From Parachlamydiales bacterium (GTDB lineage Bacteria > Chlamydiota > Chlamydiia > Chlamydiales > Rhabdochlamydiaceae), in the NCBI GenBank assembly GCA_020050965.1, contig JAGVJV010000126.1, positions 1 to 6,641 of the forward strand: DNA of 6,641 nucleotides. Direction: 5' to 3'. Positions 6,606 through 6,641 of this stretch are shown here, in pieces (the stretch's first letter is position 1; every line of letters begins with the position of its first letter). A program made the translations under genes and the position numbers. The notes under the pieces were generated by a model. The model saw only the letters and a list, made by a program, of their open reading frames with translations. It was not told the DNA's origin and ran no database searches.

Positions 6606-6641
6606 GGTTAAAGGTTCTCCTAAAAATAATTCCAAAAAAAA
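6606..6641 (-). other. rpsA leader (partial)
   Basis: The 36 bases upstream of the S1 ATG are AT-rich and end at the window edge in a run of eight T residues on the minus strand (6641-6634). The leader holds the ribosome binding site but no recognisable -10/-35 pair. The T run could be the tail of a terminator for an upstream gene or part of an unstructured leader; any stem would lie outside the window. Confidence 0.4.
6616..6621 (-). promoter_or_regulatory. Ribosome binding site of rpsA
   Basis: AGGAGA on the minus strand ends 10 bases before the ATG at 6605-6603. It is the best match to the anti-Shine-Dalgarno consensus in the window and fixes the S1 start at that ATG. It would lie inside the coding sequence if the TTG at 6635 were used. 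Confidence 0.75.

Noticed and set aside
6603..6635. TTG at 6635-6633 as an alternative S1 start, adding ten residues
   Set aside because: The strong AGGAGA would fall inside the coding sequence. The ATG at 6605 has good spacing and gives an N-terminus of the expected length.
1..6641. A new defence, mobile or biosynthetic system, CRISPR array, tRNA or rRNA gene
   Set aside because: About 98% of the window is occupied by five well-known housekeeping genes with intact motifs. I saw no direct repeats with spacers, transposase, integrase or structured RNA gene.

Overview
The window is a compact, almost gap-free minus-strand operon for transcription-coupled translation and ribosome/tRNA maturation. 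In transcription order (right to left) it reads rpsA (ribosomal protein S1), nusA, infB (IF2), rbfA and truB. Every gene junction is an overlap or a gap of at most 5 bases, so the five genes almost certainly share one mRNA with translational coupling.

Organism: the protein sequences and gene order point to the phylum Chlamydiota (Chlamydiae). From memory, Chlamydia trachomatis has the same order rpsA-nusA-infB-rbfA-truB, with S1 taking the slot that rimP usually holds ahead of nusA in other bacteria. S1, IF2 and TruB also carry chlamydia-like stretches, such as the IF2 N-terminus with its KNIKFNIKN segment and the TruB end around CIDG. Base composition looks mid-range by eye (about 45-50% GC), higher than in Chlamydia proper, which would suit an environmental, amoeba-associated or metagenomic lineage. 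I cannot name a genus.

Layout: bases 6606-6641 are the S1 leader, with a strong Shine-Dalgarno and a T-rich stretch. Bases 4860-6605 are S1, with six S1 OB-fold domains. Bases 3587-4867 are NusA. Bases 1148-3583 are IF2, which starts with TTG two codons after the in-frame NusA stop. Bases 771-1142 are RbfA and 140-784 are TruB. Bases 1-151 hold what may be the C-terminal end of a plus-strand gene that converges on truB and overlaps its end by 12 bases. If so, the operon ends at truB here, and ribF, which follows truB in Chlamydia, is not next.

Together the products cover mRNA recruitment (S1), control of elongation, pausing and antitermination (NusA), initiator-tRNA delivery (IF2), late 30S maturation (RbfA) and tRNA pseudouridine-55 formation (TruB). 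This is core housekeeping DNA. I found no mobile element, CRISPR array, RNA gene or new defence-type system. The points worth a second look are start-codon and junction architecture: the TTG start of IF2, the in-frame nusA-TAG-infB junction, the doubled Shine-Dalgarno made by the S1 tail, and the convergent end of the operon.
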